20,759 bases of DNA, taken from JBBRGG01 sp038240875 (lineage in GTDB: Bacteria > Planctomycetota > Phycisphaerae > Phycisphaerales > UBA1924). The stretch spans positions 1 to 20,759 of the forward strand of contig JBBRGG010000022.1 in the NCBI GenBank assembly GCA_038240875.1, written 5' to 3'. Shown here piece by piece: positions 1 to 7,408 of the stretch; position 1 is the first letter of the stretch, and every line of letters begins with the position of its first letter. A model generated the notes under the pieces. It worked only from the letters and a program-made list of their open reading frames with translations, was not told the origin of the DNA and made no database searches. A program made the translations under genes and the position numbers.

Positions 1-447
1 GATGAGCAGATAGCCGATGATGATGCTCTGATCGTCTCGCAAGGCCGTCACCGAGACGACGGCCGGAAAGCGGGTGCCGTCTTTGCGGATGTAGGTCAGT
101 TCGTAGATGTCTTCGATGCCGCGTGAGGCCTTGAAGACGAGAGCTTCAAAGCCGGGGGTGATGGGGGTGCCGAGCTCGACGCTCAATTCTTTCGCGCGAG
201 CGATCACTTCCTGTGGATCGGAGATGTCGGCTGGGGTGATCTTGTTCATCACCTCTGCGGCGGTGTAACCAAGCATGCGCTCAGCGCCAACGTTGAAGAT
301 CTGGATGACACCCTTGGCGTCGGTGGCAATGCTGGAGAAGTTGGCGCTATTGAAAATGGCGTTCTGCAGAGCACCAGTCTTAAGCAGCACGTCCTCGCCA
401 TCGACTGCAACGGCTTGAATGGGATTTTCGACTTGACGCCTCAGATC
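1..447 (-). CDS. PAS-domain sensor protein, N-terminal piece (runs off the window; 5' end looks truncated)
   Basis: Read on the minus strand, codons from 447 down to 1 are open and encode a PAS domain of the kind found in hybrid histidine kinases. It starts around LQNAIFNSANFSSIA and continues through FNVGAERMLGYTAAEV and ELTYIRKDGTRFPAVVSV. The downstream part (more PAS, kinase or receiver domains) lies beyond base 1. An in-frame TGA at 448-450 sits directly upstream. There is no ATG before the Met of AERMLGYT, so the only plausible starts are CTG at 442-444 or GTG at 388-390, neither with a convincing ribosome binding site. In relatives this PAS module is normally internal, preceded by other sensor domains, so the gene may have lost its 5' end. 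PAS identity is confident; whether the gene is functional is not. Confidence 0.7.
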
Positions 448-758
448 TCAAAATTACGAGATGTTGTTGCGATGTGACTCTCAGAAAATAGTTAAAGAAA
501 TCAGGAATATCTACGCGAGTCTAGCACGGTCCAGTCACGAGCGAAAGTTTAACGTGTAAATAGTGCCGACAGAGGAAGTATCCGCTAAATGATCGGCAAC
601 GTCCATCGAAGGTAAATCAGTTCTCGATTCCGACAGTATAGTTTGATCGATAGCACTTATGACACGTCCAATGGCGAGCAATGACTGCGATTGGCGGTCT
701 TAGGGCAAGTGGGAATCAAAAGACCGCGCAGATTCGATGGCTTAGGACCTTACCCCCT
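448..758. promoter_or_regulatory. AT-rich divergent intergenic region between the PAS gene and the response regulator
   Basis: About 310 bases without a supportable gene lie between two divergent signalling genes. The stretch is more AT-rich than its flanks. A TATAGT hexamer near 637 could be a -10 element for the rightward genes, but I see no good -35 partner at 16-18 bases. An alternative in-frame ATG for the response regulator lies at 681. It would add 26 residues with no domain character. Confidence 0.3.
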
Positions 759-1175
759 ATGAAACCTGATTCTTCTGTGTCTCAACCGCAGCCCACGCGC
801 GTGATGTATGTTGATGATTCGGCTGACATCATTGACATGCTAGCCATGCTGACGCAAGGGCAGGCAGATCTGGAAATGGTGGGCGCGTTGTGCAGTTCGA
901 AGGGAATAGTGGAAGAAGCGTTGCATCGACGGGCTGGGGTGCTCGTAATGGACCTAACGATTCCGGGCGAGTTACCTCTTGAAGCTATCCGTGCGCTGAC
1001 AAACCAAGCCCCCATGTGTCGCGTGATTGCATATAGCGGCTATGACGACGAGAAGACCAAAGACTCTGCCCTGCTCGCAGGGGCGTGGGCGTTTGTCGCT
1101 AAGCGCGGCGACCCTAATGACATAATTAAAGCTATCCGCCGCGTGGCCAGCGAACCAGCGACTCAAACACATTAG
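759..1175 (+). CDS. Single-domain response regulator (CheY-like receiver)
   Basis: This encodes a stand-alone receiver domain of about 138 residues with no output domain. All signature positions are visible. There is an acidic pair in RVMYVDDSAD, the phospho-acceptor Asp in VLVMDLTIPG (residue 65 from this start), the switch Ser in IAYSGYDD and the conserved Lys in FVAKRGD. The ATG at 759 was chosen because the receiver fold starts soon after it and AGGA lies about 11 bases upstream. The frame stays open to an ATG at 681, but the extra N-terminus looks non-domain. The hybrid kinase starts 58 bases downstream on the same strand, so the two are probably co-transcribed and may form a phosphorelay. 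With no DNA-binding domain it would act by protein contact or as a phosphate shuttle. Confidence 0.85.
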   Translation: MKPDSSVSQPQPTRVMYVDDSADIIDMLAMLTQGQADLEMVGALCSSKGIVEEALHRRAGVLVMDLTIPGELPLEAIRALTNQAPMCRVIAYSGYDDEKTKDSALLAGAWAFVAKRGDPNDIIKAIRRVASEPATQTH

Positions 1176-1233
1176 GACTGACGCGGATCAAGCAATCGCA
1201 GCACTTATCGCCCGCAAGCTAAGGATCATCGAC

Positions 1234-3720
1234 ATGAGCTATGAGCGAGACATTATCGACACCGTTCGCGACCCGCTGCTGGTCTTGGATGCGAACCTGA
1301 CCGTGACGTCGGCGAGTCGCTGCTTTTACACGCACTTCTCAACCACGCCCGAGCGGACCATCGGGCGGAAGATTTATGACTTGGGTAATCGCGATGGAGG
1401 CGCGGGCGAGGGTGACGGCAAGGGTGGTGGTGAGTGGGATATTCCGGCACTGCGCACCTTGCTCGAAGAGATCCTTCCCAAGGAAGCCCACTTTGATGAT
1501 TTCGCGGTCGAGCACACGTTCCCGCCGCCCATCGGGCACCGGAGCATGATCTTGAACGCCCGACGAATTACGGGAACGGCTACAGGCTCGGGCGCGGGCC
1601 AAAGCCGTGGCGTCATTTTGCTGGCGATCGAAGATATCACACAGCGCCGCGCCGCCGAAACCTTGGCAAAGGTTAATCAGGTTGCACTGGAAGTCACACT
1701 GCGGAGCATGGGGGATGGGGTGATCGCGACCGACAATCAGTGTCGGGTTACATACCTGAACCCGGTCGCTGAGAAGTTGACAGGATGGAGCTTTGCGGAG
1801 GCAACCCAAGGGAGTACGGGCATTGCCGGAAGGGTCGGAGGCAGGCCTATGGCCGACATCTTCAATATCGTCAACGAGGAGACGCGGCACGCCGTGGAGA
1901 GTCCAGTTGTCAAGTCACTAAGACTGGGCAGTATTGTCGGGCTGGTCAAACACACTGTTCTTGTCCGCCGAGATGGAACAGAAATCTATATCGACGATAG
2001 CGCCGCGCCGATTGAACTTCAGTCTTTGGCTTCGAGTGAGCCTAACGCCAAAGGTGAAGTGGTCGGCGTCGTGATGGTCTTTCGCGATATTTCCGAGCGT
2101 CGCGAGATTGAGCGAAAGATCGAGGCCTCCGAGATCCGTTACCGGCGCCTCTTCGAGAGCGCACACGACGGAATTCTCCTGGTTGATCCCAAGACTCGCA
2201 AGATCACTGATGCCAACCCATACATGGAAGCGCTGCTCGACATACCCGTGGCAGAACTCATCGGCAAGGAACTCTTTGAGATCGGCCTTCTGAAAGATCA
2301 AGAGGAGAGTCGGCAAGCCTTTCAAAGGCTGCTCACGGCGGGGCAGATTCGCTACGAAAACCTGCCGCTGGAAACCCGCAAGGGCCGCCAACGCGATGTC
2401 GAGTTCGTGAGCAACCTTTACCAAGAAGGTCCTGACACGGTCATTCAGTGCAACATCCGTGACATCAGCGAGCGAGTCAGGTATGCGACGGAACGCGAGC
2501 AAATCCTCGTGCGCGAGCGTGCGTCTCACGAGTTGGCCGACGTTGCCAATCGCAGCAAGGACATCTTTATGGGGACACTCGCCCACGAACTGCGCACCCC
2601 ACTCAACGCGATCCTGGGTTGGGCCATCATGTTGCGCGCACGCGTGGGCTCGGAGATCAAGCCGACCGATGCTGATATCGATCATGGCCTGGCAGTCATC
2701 GAGCGTAACGCGCGGGCTCAAGGAAAATTGATTGAAGATGTGCTGGATGTGGCACGGTTAGTCTCGGGAAAGTTCGAGCTCGACCGTCGCCCCTGTGACT
2801 TGGCGATTATCGCATTCACCGCCGCAGATGCTGTGCGTGCAGCGGCCCAAGCCAAGGGAATCACAGTTAAGACCATCATCGACCCGGCGACAAGCCTGGA
2901 ATCTTTCGCCCTCTCGTGCGACGCTGCTCGGGTAAGTCAGGCGATTCTCAACTTGCTCAACAACGCCGTCAAATTCACCCCCAAGGACGGGAATGTAACC
3001 TTGCGACTGGAGAGGGCTGGCGAGAAAGCCCGAGTGATTGTCAGCGATTCAGGCGTAGGTATCAGCCCTGAGTTGTTGCCTTACATCTTTGAGCGATTTA
3101 AGCAGGCAGAGGATGGAAGCACACGCATGTTCGGTGGTCTCGGTCTCGGGCTCACGATCGTGTGGCATATCGCCGAACTGCACGGAGGAAAGGCGTCGGC
3201 CTCAAGCGCCGGGGAGGGACAAGGCGCGACCTTTACTCTTGAACTGCAGGTTACTGCCACCTCCGCGCCATCTGACGAAAAGGTGATTTCCACTGCCGCT
3301 GGCGACACCGTCCGCCTTAATGATTTGCGCGTGCTGGTGGTGGATGATGAGGAGGATGCCAGAAACATTGCTCGTCTAACCCTTGAGTCCGCCGGAGCGA
3401 TCGTCTCAACTGCGGCGTCGGCTAGAGAAGGATTTAACGCGGCTGCCCGCGGCGGCACTGGCGGGGTCAGCCCGCCACCACATATTCTGGTCAGCGATCT
3501 GGGAATGCCTGGCGAAGATGGCTGCTCCCTCGTACGTCGCTTGCGAGCCGACGGCATCACCGCTCATCACTTACCGGCGATCGCACTCACTGCGTTTGCA
3601 AGCCCGCAAGACCGCCGCCGAACATTACTGGCAGGCTTTCAAGTACACATGGCTAAGCCTGTTGACCCCTACGACTTGATCGCTGTTGTTGGTAGCTTGG
3701 CGGGGCGGACGGAGGTCTAA
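1234..3720 (+). CDS. Hybrid sensor histidine kinase with three PAS domains and a C-terminal receiver
   Basis: This 828-residue hybrid kinase has no obvious membrane segment, so it is probably cytosolic. There is a PAS-like N-terminus (about 1-130). A second PAS follows (about 147-290, starting near LRSMGDGVIATDNQ) and a third (about 295-410, near YRRLFESAHDGILLVDP). The HisKA domain has phospho-acceptor His451 in AHELRTPLNAILG. The HATPase domain shows its N box (NLLNNAVKFTP), G1 (DSGVGI), F box (FERFKQ) and G2 (GGLGLGLTI). The receiver has DDEED, phospho-Asp755 in LVSDLGMPGEDG and Lys808 in MAKPVDP. The receiver carries an unusual Gly/Pro-rich insert (GGTGGVSPPP) just before the phospho-Asp strand. 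AAGGAT upstream of the ATG is a good ribosome binding site. It follows the single-domain receiver by 58 bases, and the pair suggests a phosphorelay. The ligand cannot be deduced. Confidence 0.95.
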   Translation: MSYERDIIDTVRDPLLVLDANLTVTSASRCFYTHFSTTPERTIGRKIYDLGNRDGGAGEGDGKGGGEWDIPALRTLLEEILPKEAHFDDFAVEHTFPPPIGHRSMILNARRITGTATGSGAGQSRGVILLAIEDITQRRAAETLAKVNQVALEVTLRSMGDGVIATDNQCRVTYLNPVAEKLTGWSFAEATQGSTGIAGRVGGRPMADIFNIVNEETRHAVESPVVKSLRLGSIVGLVKHTVLVRRDGTEIYIDDSAAPIELQSLASSEPNAKGEVVGVVMVFRDISERREIERKIEASEIRYRRLFESAHDGILLVDPKTRKITDANPYMEALLDIPVAELIGKELFEIGLLKDQEESRQAFQRLLTAGQIRYENLPLETRKGRQRDVEFVSNLYQEGPDTVIQCNIRDISERVRYATEREQILVRERASHELADVANRSKDIFMGTLAHELRTPLNAILGWAIMLRARVGSEIKPTDADIDHGLAVIERNARAQGKLIEDVLDVARLVSGKFELDRRPCDLAIIAFTAADAVRAAAQAKGITVKTIIDPATSLESFALSCDAARVSQAILNLLNNAVKFTPKDGNVTLRLERAGEKARVIVSDSGVGISPELLPYIFERFKQAEDGSTRMFGGLGLGLTIVWHIAELHGGKASASSAGEGQGATFTLELQVTATSAPSDEKVISTAAGDTVRLNDLRVLVVDDEEDARNIARLTLESAGAIVSTAASAREGFNAAARGGTGGVSPPPHILVSDLGMPGEDGCSLVRRLRADGITAHHLPAIALTAFASPQDRRRTLLAGFQVHMAKPVDPYDLIAVVGSLAGRTEV

Positions 3721-3853
3721 AACCGTGGCGTACGATTTATTCTTTGCTCGACTGAAGAGGATAATTTGCGTAGGTGGCTTTCCGTTGAGAATTTACTTTA
3801 AAATATGACAATTTACGAATTGCATTTGCTAATTATTGATATATAAATTGCAT

Positions 3854-3880
3854 AAAAAAAGCGCGCTGGCAGGCAGCGCG
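3854..3880 (-). terminator. Intrinsic terminator for the minus-strand ferritin-like gene
   Basis: A perfect 7-bp stem CGCGCTG (3862-3868) / CAGCGCG (3874-3880) closes a GCAGG loop. On the minus strand it is followed by seven T residues (the A run at 3854-3860). It lies about 110 bases past the stop codon at 3988. On the plus strand only TTTGTG follows, so any effect on the kinase transcript would be weak. Confidence 0.8.
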
Positions 3881-3885
3881 TTTGT

Positions 3886-3960
3886 GAATGAGTAATACGC
3901 ATCTTTACAATATTACTTTTAATATTGCTCATTCGTGTTTCACGTTCGCATTCGAGCGTG
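3886..3960 (-). other. Structured 3' region with stacked inverted repeats
   Basis: Three inverted repeats lie between the ferritin-like gene and its terminator. CAATATT/AATATTG (3908-3914, 3921-3927) is perfect. It is enclosed by GAATGAG/CTCATTC (3886-3892, 3928-3934), with a 15-base bulge on one side. A separate 8-bp stem CACGTTCG/CGAGCGTG (3941-3948, 3953-3960) has one G-T pair and a CATT loop. The region could be a structured 3' UTR, or a small RNA ending at the 3854-3880 terminator. Confidence 0.4.
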
Positions 3961-3987
3961 ATGTGGTCCTGCTTATGTGAACTTCTC

Positions 3988-4575
3988 TCAGGTCGGGATG
4001 GCTGCAGATGCCCCGTGCCAAGAATCGTTGAGGTTCCGGATCGCCTGTTCGGCGGCGGCCAGGTTTACAACTAAATTCTTGTCCGCTATAAGATCGGCGA
4101 CTACAGCGTGAGGCAGGAGCTCACCCAGCGCCAAGATGAGTGGAGGGTATTCTTGGATGTGGCGAAGTGTCAGCGCCGCAGTAGCAGAGTCGTCGAGGGC
4201 TAGAGCGGTGGTATGGAGCATGGTGGTGCAGACAGTGACGAAGGTTATTGCTGTGTGGTCATCGCGAAGCATGCGGCAGGCGGTCTCGCCACGCATCTTG
4301 CCATAGAGACCGGCCAATGCCCCGGCCACAGTACCTAACACGTCCTTCAGTACCCCTCCCCCGCTAGTCCCGCCCATGGATTTGACGTGTGCCTCGAGAT
4401 CAGCAAGTTGGCGGACGAGGACAGTGTTAAGGTTGTCGATAACGCGCCCGGCATGTGCTACCCGACGGAAGTCTTCATTACCAGCCTGAATGCTGACCGC
4501 CTCCGACACATGGTCCAGTACTGCTATCAGGTCGCCGAGGTAGCTACGGATGATCTCATCACGAGTTGCGGTCAT
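3988..4575 (-). CDS. Helical ferritin-like protein of unknown function
   Basis: This encodes a predicted 195-residue cytosolic protein that appears almost wholly alpha-helical. Recognisable stretches are LNTVLVRQLADLEAHVKSMGG, a Gly-rich turn with LKDVLGTVAGALAGLYGK, RMLRDDHTAIT and TMLHTTALALDDSATA followed by LRHIQEYPPLI. The pattern resembles the four-helix ferritin-like proteins of the DUF892/YciF kind that are often linked to stress responses, but I do not see a clean set of paired Glu/His metal ligands, so the family call is tentative. The ATG at 4573-4575 was chosen over an upstream one at 4635 because AAGGG lies 8 bases before it. It stands alone on its strand, with its own terminator and the terminator of the FAS1 gene upstream, so it is probably monocistronic. 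Confidence 0.6.
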   Translation of the reverse strand: MTATRDEIIRSYLGDLIAVLDHVSEAVSIQAGNEDFRRVAHAGRVIDNLNTVLVRQLADLEAHVKSMGGTSGGGVLKDVLGTVAGALAGLYGKMRGETACRMLRDDHTAITFVTVCTTMLHTTALALDDSATAALTLRHIQEYPPLILALGELLPHAVVADLIADKNLVVNLAAAEQAIRNLNDSWHGASAAIPT

Positions 4576-4758
4576 TGGTGTTTCCCTTAAAAATGTTGAC
4601 AGCTGAGGTGTGAACGATATTGGGGGTAAGAGCAAAGAATGTTAATAGAAACGCTGAAGAAAGTTTGCCACTAGAGCCGAGCTGTTACGTTGGTAAAGAG
4701 TTGTAAGCGATTGATGCAAGGTAGCAACTGAGGAATAGTTCTTCAAAATCGCACAGAT

Positions 4759-4790
4759 AAAAAAACCAGCCATTGTCACGCAACGGCTGG
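4759..4790 (-). terminator. Intrinsic terminator of the fasciclin gene
   Basis: A 10-bp stem CCAGCCATTG (4766-4775) / CAACGGCTGG (4781-4790) with one G-T pair and a 5-base loop is followed on the minus strand by seven T residues (A run 4759-4765). It starts about 30 bases past the stop of the FAS1 gene. It is the best terminator in the window. Confidence 0.92.
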
Positions 4791-4820
4791 CAAAGAGTCA
4801 AAAGTTGTAGAACCGGGCGA

Positions 4821-5231
4821 TCACTTGGGCATTAGCACTGAGTCGATGACGTGGATCACACCATTCGTACACACGATGTCCGCAGTGACCACGGTGGCGG
4901 TGTCAATCATCACTTTGCCGTTGTCAACCTTGACAGCCACAGACTGGCCGTTGACGGTCTTAGCTTCGTGAATCTTCATTACGTCGGCAGCGAGCACTTT
5001 ACCCGCGACAACGTGGTACGTGAGGATGCCGGTCAGCTTCGCCTTGCCCGCAGGCGCGACCAGGCTTTCTACCGTTCCAGCCGGAAGCTTCGCAAAGGCA
5101 GCGTCGTTAGGCGCGAATACGGTGAACGGTCCTGCACCCTTCAGCGTATCTACGAGACCAGCGGCACCGAGCGCTGCAGCGAGGGTCTTGAACGAACCAG
5201 CGGCGATCGCGGTATCTACAATGTCTTTCAT
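4821..5231 (-). CDS. Fasciclin (FAS1) domain protein, single domain
   Basis: This 136-residue protein consists of one FAS1 domain. The signature H1 segment is GPFTVFAPNDAAFAKLP, the central motif is LTYHVVAGKV and the C-terminal H2 segment is NGVIHVIDSVLMPK. FAS1 domains mediate adhesion or surface-polymer contacts and usually carry a signal peptide. From the ATG at 5231 the protein starts MKDIVDTAIAAGSFKTL and goes straight into the domain, so no export signal is visible. Extending to 5300 adds a short basic/hydrophobic stretch that is not a convincing signal either. A weak AGAAAG lies upstream of the chosen start. A TATAGT hexamer near 5319-5324 with ATGACT 16 bases further upstream could be its promoter. 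Family assignment is secure; the location of the protein is open. Confidence 0.93.
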   Translation of the reverse strand: MKDIVDTAIAAGSFKTLAAALGAAGLVDTLKGAGPFTVFAPNDAAFAKLPAGTVESLVAPAGKAKLTGILTYHVVAGKVLAADVMKIHEAKTVNGQSVAVKVDNGKVMIDTATVVTADIVCTNGVIHVIDSVLMPK

Positions 5232-5480
5232 GATGATCTTTCTAATATTAGCAATAGCGACATTATGCGACTCCGCGAGAGTTCGCGAGCCAAGAAACAA
5301 ACATCGCCGACACCTGAAACTATAGCTCGTTACATCTGAAAGTCATATTATTTGAGAAACGGAAGAGCATAAACGCGTAAACTAGCAAATATACTTGAAA
5401 AAAATATTTTGTGATAAACTGAGTCTACCAACAAAGTTGGACGAACCGCTGCGCCCTTTCTCCTGACAAATTGTGATGTG

Positions 5481-5584
5481 TCAAATAGACCGATTGATTG
5501 CTCGGAAGAGTTTGCTCCACGCGTCTGCCGCAGCATCGAGCAGGTGTTGGAATTGTCGTAGACGTGGTTGCTGAAGTAGTTTTT
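5481..5584 (-). pseudogene. IS630-like transposase C-terminal remnant
   Basis: Between the IS5-type element and a stop at 5481, the minus strand reads NYFSNHVYDNSN in one frame and HLLDAAADAWSKLFRAINRSI in another. Joined, they resemble the C-terminal tail of IS630/Tc1-like transposases (Y-hS-N-x-V-Y, then a DAA-x-AW helix and RSI). One frameshift near 5548 separates them. Everything upstream of this tail is missing, replaced by the IS5-family element that begins at 5585. The similarity rests on a short pattern recalled from the family, so this is tentative. Confidence 0.45.
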
Positions 5585-5601
5585 GAGCCACTAACAGAAT
5601 G
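5585..5601 (+). repeat. Left terminal inverted repeat of the IS5-family element
   Basis: GAGCCACTAACAGAATG reads inward from the left end. It matches the right repeat at 15 of 17 positions (the first base and one internal base differ). The transposase stop codon (TAG on the minus strand, 5591-5593) lies inside it. Confidence 0.85.
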
Positions 5602-6397
5602 ACGAATCGAGCTTTTTGAAGCTTATGAGGACGCAGCCCAGCGAGAGGAATGCCTTGTGGATATCAGATCGGAGTTTGTAGCGCGCTCGCAATCTTCTGA
5701 ACTGGTGCAGCCACGCGATGGTGCGTTCCACGACCCATCGCTGGCGTCCAGGGTACGTGTCGTCGTCGCTGCCACGGCGTGGAAGCAACGGCTTGATGCC
5801 CTTTACGTGAAGCATGACTTCGCGAAAGTTCGAGTGTTAAGCCTTGTCCGCCGTCACCGAGTCGGGTCTGTGCCGAGGAGAGCCGACCTTGCCACGCACC
5901 TTCGAGATCGCGTCGATTAATGCCAGCAACATCAAGCCATCGTTGACGTTGGCGGCGGTAAGATCGGTGACCAACAGTGTGCCTTGCCCGTCGGTCAAAA
6001 GATGATGTTTACATCCGTTTTTGCCTCGATTTGTCGGGTTTGGGCCGATTGTGTCGTACCCCAACCGCACGCACACTGGACAAGTCGGCGTCTGCGCGAG
6101 ACCAATCGATCAGCTCGGTGGCATTAAGTTTAGCCAGGAGTACTTCGTGCAACTTCTGCCACTCGCCTTTGCGCTGCCATTGGGCTAGGCGGTGCCAGCA
6201 GGTCATGCCGCAGCCGCAGCCCGTTTCTTGTGGCAGCAACTCTCACTGAATGCTGGTGCGGAGGACGAAGATAATGGCTGTAAGGCACGCGCAATCAGGC
6301 ACACGTTTGCGCCCCGGTTGCTTGAACCTACGAGGCTTCTTAGAGATGATCGTTTCGATGAGTCTCGCATTGCGTCTCGCAGCAGCTCCTTGACCAT
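5591..6397 (-). pseudogene. IS5-family transposase, inactivated by two stops and two frameshifts
   Basis: Reconstructed across frames, this is a transposase of about 268 residues, the normal length for the group. It starts MVKELLRDAM at 6397 and changes frame near 6357-6370 into IETIISKKPRRFKQPGRKRV. It then meets a TGA at 6243-6245 where relatives have Trp (FVLRTSIQ*ELLPQE). It continues through GMTCWHRLAQW and LIDWSRADADLSSVRA, and shifts frame again between about 6050 and 6076 into TIGPNPTNRGKNGCKHHL. A TAA follows at 5837-5839 where relatives have Tyr (VTADKA*). It ends with WVVERTIAWLHQFRRLRARY. The catalytic acids of the DDE set (D in ADLSSVRA, D in TAANVND, E in VVER) all survive, so the decay looks recent. 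Moving between the frames needs +1 or -2 shifts, which argues against programmed -1 frameshifting. Confidence 0.85.
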
Positions 6398-6441
6398 AGT
6401 GTGCCTTCTTGCACGACCAACTCATCGCAAAAAACGCAAAC

Positions 6442-6458
6442 CATTCTGTTAGAGGCTT
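6442..6458 (-). repeat. Right terminal inverted repeat of the IS5-family element
   Basis: Read inward on the minus strand this end is AAGCCTCTAACAGAATG, the partner of the left repeat. It lies about 45 bases upstream of the transposase start. It also supplies the stop codon (6449-6451) that now closes the neighbouring methyltransferase frame. Confidence 0.85.
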
Positions 6459-7408
6459 TTAGTACCAACTCTTTCAACCACCACTAACTGCTCGCCTTTA
6501 AGGCCGTACGAAGCATTACCCTTTAACGATGGCATTTCGGCAATATCAATGATTCGAGCATTAACCCATCGAAGTTCTGGTAGAAACATAGGTAGTGCCA
6601 CTGGAGTGCTGCTCCAGAGCATGGGCTCGCCCCTGCGACGCAGCCACTCGGGGATACGCCGAGACTGGCCAACGAAGCCGATCGGGTCTCCAGGCGTAGT
6701 GTTCATCCACGATGCGACAATGCGCGTTCGCGGCGTATGGACTTTGGCAAGTGATCGCAAAAGGTCAGCGACGGCCACCTCTGGCAGGTACATCAACACG
6801 CCTTCTATAACGATAATACTGGAGCGTGTCTCATCGAAACCACGCGAGTTCGTCAGTATCCAGCAGGCATCGTCACAGGCTTAATCCATTGATAGCAGTT
6901 CGAGTGAACGCGGTTGTGATCCATCGGTGCACAAGACATTTCTTGCTACATTAGAGGATGCACTCGCCGAGCAGTCACTATTACTCACTATTGCTGCCCG
7001 AACTATTTCCAGTGTGGCGGGATGGTCTGTTGAGATAATAGTTTCAAACAAGTGTTCATTTGCCAACCGAAACGCGAGCGTGTCAAGAGCAGCACCAAAC
7101 ACGATAAGCTGCGTGAATCCTTCAGCGGCGGCCGCTCGAACGAGATCTTCGATTGCCCGCTTGCGTCGCATCCAATGCGTAACGATGCCAGGAACTGTGA
7201 TCGATTCGATGAACTGCCACAAAGCCTTTCCAAGCACCGACCGAACGCTCCAAAGGAGCAGCCGGTCCATGCGATTTGTCGCCAGAAACTGTTCGCACCA
7301 ATGTGCAGCCCCGCTGGGCGGAGAGTCAACAGATATCTCTGCGTGCTGACGCATTACAGTCGCGGCTGCAATGAGCCGAGCGGTTATGCTGGCACGATCG
7401 GCGTTCAT
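6449..7408 (-). pseudogene. Leucine carboxyl methyltransferase-like (PPM1/TcmP family) SAM methyltransferase, interrupted
   Basis: One reading frame from 7408 to 6449 (319 codons) carries a methyltransferase of the LCM/PPM1/TcmP family. An N-terminal helical region contains GIVTHWMRRKRAIEDLV. The SAM-binding motif is QLIVFGAALDTLAFRLA (residues 100-116), with an Asp (128) in ISTDHPATLE at the position that binds the ribose. A C-terminal part has IVIEGVLMYLPEVAVADLL, YGLKGEQLVVVERVG and the usual family spacing. A single TAA at codon 176 (6881-6883) splits it. The frame resumes at once in the same phase, so this is a point nonsense mutation. The last codons and the stop (6449-6451) come from the inverted repeat of the IS element. 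Its ATG overlaps the stop of the upstream FAD oxidase (ATGA), which indicates translational coupling. The substrate is unknown. Confidence 0.8.

Larger units (their letters stand above)
5585..6458 (-). mobile_element. IS5-family insertion sequence (IS427-like), degenerate copy
   Basis: An 874-base element is bounded by matching terminal inverted repeats. It contains one minus-strand transposase that fills it almost end to end. The transposase type (GMTCW, IDWSRA, GPNPTNRGKNG, WVVERTIAWLHQFRRL) is that of the IS5 family, IS427 group. The reading frame is broken four times, so this copy cannot move by itself. I see no clear target-site duplication: the flanks are TTTT on the left and TTAG on the right. 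Its right end lies exactly in the 3' end of the methyltransferase gene, and its left end abuts an IS630-like tail. Confidence 0.85.

Noticed and set aside
5348..5536. A small minus-strand frame of 62 residues left of the IS630-like tail
   Set aside because: Part of it overlaps the transposase remnant in another frame. The rest is AT-rich with no ribosome binding site.
6009..6076. Programmed frameshifting in the transposase, as in some IS5 relatives
   Set aside because: The frame change needs +1 or -2, no canonical -1 slippery heptamer is in place, and two nonsense codons elsewhere show the gene is dead anyway.
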